64,000 nt of DNA from Coprococcus comes ATCC 27758 (GTDB lineage: Bacteria; Bacillota; Clostridia; Lachnospirales; Lachnospiraceae), in NCBI RefSeq assembly GCF_025149785.1, contig NZ_CP102277.1, positions 2,480,001 to 2,544,000 on the forward strand, in the 5' to 3' direction. Shown piece by piece: positions 62,146-64,000 of this stretch (positions within the stretch are counted from its first letter, which is position 1; each line of letters begins with the position of its first letter). Position numbers and translations under genes: made by a program. The notes under the pieces were generated by a model, which saw only the letters and a program-made list of their open reading frames with translations, had not been told where the DNA came from and did no database searches.

Positions 62146-64000
62146 ATCGCCTTTGCAAACGGTCTCTCTTCTTCTGTCGTTCTTTTTTCTCCTGCTCATC
62201 CATTTTTGCTTCATACCGTACCCGGATCTGCATATCCGCCGGACAGATCACATGATACCGCAAGGTATTGGTCAGACTTTGGAGGTTATCCGGCTCCATC
62301 AGCCATTTTGCATAAAATTCATTTTCCATCGTCAGGATCAGCTTGTGTCCTTCTGTACTGACTTTTTTAATGGTCTTCAGGAACTGCCCGCCTGCTTCGC
62401 CATTTTTGACCACGGCATAACAGACCTTCTCCCACTCATCCGGCAGATTGAAGAAAGAAAATTCTTTCCGGATCACAGGCTGTGGCTCTTTGATATTTTT
62501 CTTCAGATAAACCGGCGGTTCGCTCTCTTCCAGAAGATTATCAAGTCCCCACAGAACCGTCTTCTTATCCAGATTGTAGTCACCTACGCATGCCGGACAG
62601 CCATCCTCACACGGACAGCCGCTGACCATTTTAATCGCACTTTCCAGAATTTCCGGAATCAGATCATAGATCTTCTCCGAATAACCAAGTCCGCCCTCAT
62701 ATTTGTCATAAATGAAGAGGGACACCTTTTCCTCCCGGAACTCATCCGGAATGGTCGCATTGTTGGACATGGTCACATCGATATCATCCCGTTCCGTCAT
62801 CGTCACCATCATTACCGCATTCTTGATCGCATACTGCATTCCGTCAAAATGATTGTTCAGCACCAGCTCTCCCATCCGATTTGGCAAAAGAAGACTCCGG
62901 TAGACTCTGACAACATTCTCCGGCATCGTAAGCCAGGTGCTTTCCGTGCCATAATCCTTCTGAAGCGGCTGTGTCAGCGTCACATAGCCCAGATTCTGAT
63001 GGTTATGGAACTGCAGTTTCTTGTACATGGCAATGATTTCGTTTACATTGATGTCTCCAAAACGGATTTCCGTCCTCTGGTACGCGTCCTCCTGAAATAC
63101 ATGCAGGATACGCGTCTCTTCCTGTCCTGCCGGTACCGTATAATAATCCCCTGTAAACGGAATGGCGTAAGCTGTCCGGCTGACCAGATCCATCTTCGTG
63201 ATCTCATAGGATGCACCATCATGCATATATACAGCACCCGGATGGATCTCATGGTATGCCTGGGATTCGTCCATCTCCGTGATCTCATGTCCATCCTCCT
63301 GCGCGAGCAGCTTGAACCTGGTCTTGTCAATATTACGCAGGCTGTAATCCCCTGCCGGAAATGCAGGTCCCGCCCAGGCAAATCTTCCGGCAAGGCTTTT
63401 TACTTCTCCGGCGCTTAAAAGCACCGGGATCATTTCTCCAAGATCCGGAAAAAGCGCAATATCATCCAGTGAAAGTGGCATCTCAGCAGCCGCTGCGCGC
63501 AGATGTGCAAGCTCGATCAGAAGATTGTCCGGATCCACGATCGCATTTTCACTTTCTCTTGAGAACAGCCATTCCGGATCGATGGCAATGTACTGATCAA
63601 ACGGTTCATTTTCCAGAATCAGATAATTGACACAGGCACTGCCGCTTCGTCCGGCACGTCCACTCTGTTGCCAGAAGGACGCCCTTGTCCCCGGATAACC
63701 GACGATCACAGTTGCATCCAGCTTTCCGATGTCGATCCCAAGCTCCAGTGCATTCGTCGATACCAGCCCGGTCAGTTCTCCCTCCGTCATCTTCCGCTCA
63801 ATCTCTTTTCGCTCCAGCGGGGTATAACCGCCACGGTATCCTGCGATCAGATCTGCCGGATTCTTGCCGCCCACCCGCGCCATTCCAAGAAATCCGGCAG
63901 CATCTAATTTATCCTTTGCTTCTTTTAGAATAACTTCTACATTTCTTCTGGATCGTCCAAAGGTGATAAAATGATGATCCTCTTCCACCAGCTCCGGTAT
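62120..64000 (-). CDS. DEAD/DEAH helicase with DUF1998 (MrfA-like), C-terminal part (start outside window)
   Basis: About 626 residues visible; the frame is open at 64000. Helicase C-terminal motifs VSTNALELGIDIGKLDATVIVGYPGTRASFWQQSGRAGRSG are present, followed by the long DUF1998 region with the four-Cys zinc site SGCPCEDGCPACVG. In Bacillus MrfA acts in repair of mitomycin-type crosslinks. The missing N-terminal half should carry Walker A and DEAH. It overlaps the UvrD-like gene by 26 bases. Confidence 0.9.
   Translation of the reverse strand: MPELVEEDHHFITFGRSRRNVEVILKEAKDKLDAAGFLGMARVGGKNPADLIAGYRGGYTPLERKEIERKMTEGELTGLVSTNALELGIDIGKLDATVIVGYPGTRASFWQQSGRAGRSGSACVNYLILENEPFDQYIAIDPEWLFSRESENAIVDPDNLLIELAHLRAAAAEMPLSLDDIALFPDLGEMIPVLLSAGEVKSLAGRFAWAGPAFPAGDYSLRNIDKTRFKLLAQEDGHEITEMDESQAYHEIHPGAVYMHDGASYEITKMDLVSRTAYAIPFTGDYYTVPAGQEETRILHVFQEDAYQRTEIRFGDINVNEIIAMYKKLQFHNHQNLGYVTLTQPLQKDYGTESTWLTMPENVVRVYRSLLLPNRMGELVLNNHFDGMQYAIKNAVMMVTMTERDDIDVTMSNNATIPDEFREEKVSLFIYDKYEGGLGYSEKIYDLIPEILESAIKMVSGCPCEDGCPACVGDYNLDKKTVLWGLDNLLEESEPPVYLKKNIKEPQPVIRKEFSFFNLPDEWEKVCYAVVKNGEAGGQFLKTIKKVSTEGHKLILTMENEFYAKWLMEPDNLQSLTNTLRYHVICPADMQIRVRYEAKMDEQEKKERQKKRDRLQRRYDEQLGNE

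Noticed and set aside
62153-63418. Long open frame on plus, 421 codons
   Set aside because: Antisense to the MrfA-like helicase, which has intact helicase and zinc motifs; no recognisable domain in the plus frame.

Overview
The window reads as chromosomal DNA of an anaerobic, low-to-moderate GC Gram-positive bacterium, most likely a gut Lachnospiraceae (Dorea / Blautia / Mediterraneibacter type; the genus is a guess). The reasons are the Tyr T-box ahead of tyrS, a YesM/YesN-regulated sugar ABC operon, an ECF transporter core, a dehydratase-activase pair, an LRR-free FIVAR/Tp47-type surface protein, and near-consensus sigma-A promoters with AGGAGG ribosome sites. Almost all genes are on the minus strand; only the PTS fragment, a cold-shock gene, an alpha-amylase-family gene and a GH2 gene are on plus. 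I saw no tRNA, rRNA or CRISPR array.

Layout. 1-1850: 3' part of a PTS IIC gene, an Lrp/AsnC regulator and a cold-shock gene with a structured 5' UTR. 1850-7700: minus-strand cluster (Zn-dependent PLC-like protein, UMF1-type MFS transporter, methyltransferase, membrane dipeptidase) and an ABC-F protein, separated by repeat-like DNA. 7800-12700: a response regulator / histidine kinase / ABC ATPase / FtsX permease module whose permease is split by an in-frame TAG. 12860-13450: scar of a mobile element (integrase tail, primase piece) beside rpsI. 13500-14540: rplM-rpsI with promoter and leader. 14580-19424: an operon of methyltransferase-like membrane protein, GH3-like adenylate-forming enzyme (with an apparent 1-base frameshift at an A7 run) and a 7TM-GAF-GGDEF-HD-GYP protein. 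19590-24800: GH13 enzyme, AraC regulator and a divergent GH2 enzyme. 24830-27860: maf, flavin reductase-like gene, tyrS, a large palindrome and the T-box. 27950-29430: AGCS symporter. 29440-37630: carbohydrate ABC transporter with its YesN/YesM two-component system and an extra binding protein. 37660-48490: a seven-gene flavin-based electron-transfer-like locus. 48550-51160: dehydratase-like double-cubane protein, its activase and a GNAT enzyme. 51240-54660: truA and ecfT-ecfA2-ecfA1. 54690-57150: small alarmone synthetase and a PucR regulator. 57270-60290: M20 amidohydrolase with a two-gene membrane transporter of unknown substrate. 60350-64000: UvrD-like helicase and an MrfA-like DEAD/DUF1998 helicase (cut by the window edge).

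The most striking system is 38092-48490: an ApbE flavin transferase, a secreted protein with four FMN-binding domains, a one-domain FMN protein, a NapH-like polyferredoxin membrane protein, NusG-domain-II and Gx-family membrane proteins, and a 1706-residue surface protein that itself starts with an FMN-binding-like domain. Together they look like a route carrying electrons from the membrane through a chain of covalently bound flavins to the cell surface. Matching CTAACTT/AAGTTAG half-sites lie at both ends of the locus. A second coherent circuit is the YesN/YesM operon, where three helically phased repeats upstream of the regulator gene recur upstream of the binding-protein gene. All functional calls are from reading the sequence and from knowledge of the families; no search was run.
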